DNA of 5,119 nt from Spirochaetaceae bacterium. GTDB lineage: Bacteria; Spirochaetota; Spirochaetia; DSM-2461. Positions within the stretch are counted from its first letter, which is position 1, and each line of letters begins with the position of its first letter. A program made the position numbers and the translations under genes. Of the stretch, positions 5,051 to 5,119 are shown in pieces. The notes beneath the pieces are model-generated. The model ran no database searches, was not told the origin of the DNA, and worked only from the letters and a program-made list of their open reading frames with translations. Location: assembly GCA_003246505.1 (NCBI GenBank), contig QKAI01000486.1, positions 1 to 5,119 of the forward strand, in the 5' to 3' direction.

Positions 5051-5119
5051 ATGAAAAAAAAGTCAGGCATAAGCATGGCGTTATTGTTGATTATCGGTAT
5101 CCCCTTTTTGTCGGCTCAG
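5051..5119 (+). CDS. Start of an exported protein gene (signal peptide only), truncated by window edge
   Basis: Only 23 codons are present. They read MKKKSGISM, then the hydrophobic core ALLLIIGIPFL, then SAQ at the edge. This is a classical Sec signal peptide with a basic n-region, and a likely cleavage after Ala22. No lipobox Cys is visible. The ATG is preceded by a strong ribosome binding site, AAGGAG (5039-5044), six bases upstream. A run of eight A follows the start codon. The gene is divergent from the TetR-family gene and shares its operator region, so it is probably regulated by it. Such neighbours are often TolC-type outer-membrane efflux proteins, but the mature protein is not in view and that identity is only a guess. 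Confidence 0.8.
   Translation, partial: MKKKSGISMALLLIIGIPFLSAQ

Overview
This is a GC-rich bacterial window with densely packed genes and two short, more AT-rich control regions (about 1535-1630 and 4920-5040). No single gene fixes the taxon. The LplB/LplC-type sugar permeases, the matching PfkB kinase and the short 'LSAQ' signal peptide at the right edge would fit a GC-rich spirochaete, with a Clostridia or Paenibacillus-like Firmicute as the alternative. This assignment is an inference.

Left half (1-2624, minus strand): a carbohydrate uptake and activation operon read right to left. A PfkB-family sugar kinase (2624-1599) is followed by an LplB-type ABC permease (1534-623) and an LplC-type ABC permease (609 to beyond position 1). 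The two permeases should form a heterodimeric channel that imports a sugar or oligosaccharide, and the kinase probably phosphorylates the sugar or a breakdown product. No solute-binding protein or ATPase is in the window. The binding protein may lie beyond the left edge, and the ATPase may be a shared one encoded elsewhere.

Middle (2625-4301, plus strand): a 91-bp divergent intergenic region holds two back-to-back promoters. An aldo/keto reductase (2716-3705) follows and is translationally coupled to a MarC-family membrane protein (3708-4301). Both divergent first genes have a sigma70-like -10 hexamer ending exactly 6 nt before the ATG, so both are candidates for leaderless mRNA.

Right part (4302-5119): a TetR/AcrR-family repressor (4919-4302, minus) converges on marC with no base between the two stop codons, and a hairpin spans that junction. 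Its upstream region carries a perfect 12-bp-arm palindrome (probable autoregulatory operator), a second degenerate everted copy, and candidate promoters in both directions. A divergent gene starting at 5051 encodes a signal peptide and leaves the window after 23 codons. It is the likely TetR target, perhaps an envelope or efflux component.

I see no RNA gene, CRISPR array, insertion sequence or phage module. The genes are of known families. The more interesting material is in the regulatory architecture: paired leaderless promoters, operator layout, a hairpin at a zero-gap convergent junction, and a C9 tract inside the repressor gene.
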